A DNA stretch of 14,817 nucleotides from assembly GCA_002409145.1 (NCBI GenBank), contig DHUL01000021.1, forward strand, positions 43,841-58,657. The letters are read 5' to 3'. A program made the translations under genes and the position numbers. How positions within the stretch are numbered: position 1 is the first letter of the stretch; every line of letters begins with the position of its first letter. Source of the stretch: Bacteroidales bacterium UBA5235 (lineage in GTDB: Bacteria; Bacteroidota; Bacteroidia; Bacteroidales; VadinHA17). Below, piece by piece: positions 14,808 to 14,817 of the stretch. Under the pieces are notes generated by a model. That model had not been told where the DNA came from, ran no database searches, and saw only the letters and a list, made by a program, of their open reading frames with translations.

Positions 14808-14817
14808 ACAGCATCAC

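Overview
The window reads as chromosomal DNA of a member of the phylum Bacteroidota, most likely order Bacteroidales, with mid-range GC. The evidence is a YidC with the long periplasmic P1 domain and Bacteroidales-style ends, a multi-repeat DUF349 protein, a GH92 alpha-mannosidase lipoprotein beside a large transglutaminase-like lipoprotein, weak or absent Shine-Dalgarno sequences, and several promoter elements of the Bacteroidetes type (TTTG, about 19-21 bp, TAnnTTTG). No tRNA, rRNA, CRISPR array, insertion sequence or prophage gene was seen.

Layout, left to right. (1) Bases 1-308, minus strand: 5' part of an ECF-type sigma factor gene running off the left edge, probably starting at TTG. (2) Bases 309-448: divergent control region with a perfect TAnnTTTG box for each direction and a small palindrome between them. 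(3) Bases 449-2635, plus: a C39-peptidase ABC exporter. (4) Bases 2653-2835, minus: a 60-residue single-pass membrane protein, convergent with the exporter. (5) Bases 2836-3017: second divergent control region with a well-spaced promoter overlapped by a perfect inverted repeat. (6) Bases 3018-8841, plus: DUF349 protein, CTP synthase (pyrG) and membrane insertase (yidC), with gaps of 37 and 27 bases and therefore probably co-transcribed. (7) Bases 8842-8939: AT-rich region with two inverted repeats. (8) Bases 8940-14807, plus: a tight three-gene operon with 6-base gaps, encoding a LacI-family regulator, a large transglutaminase-like lipoprotein and a GH92 alpha-mannosidase lipoprotein.

How the genes may work together. 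The last three genes look like a self-regulated glycan or glycoprotein processing unit: a sugar-responsive repressor controlling two envelope lipoproteins, one that removes mannose and one with a transglutaminase/protease-like fold. The DUF349-pyrG-yidC block is housekeeping (CTP supply, membrane protein insertion). The exporter has no visible peptide substrate and no periplasmic adaptor in the window.

The points most worth a second look are a TPR-like motif placed just after the first membrane segment of YidC; the five-part architecture of the transglutaminase lipoprotein, including a second, apparently dead transglutaminase fold and a cysteine-less thioredoxin-like end; and the inverted repeats at all three control regions.
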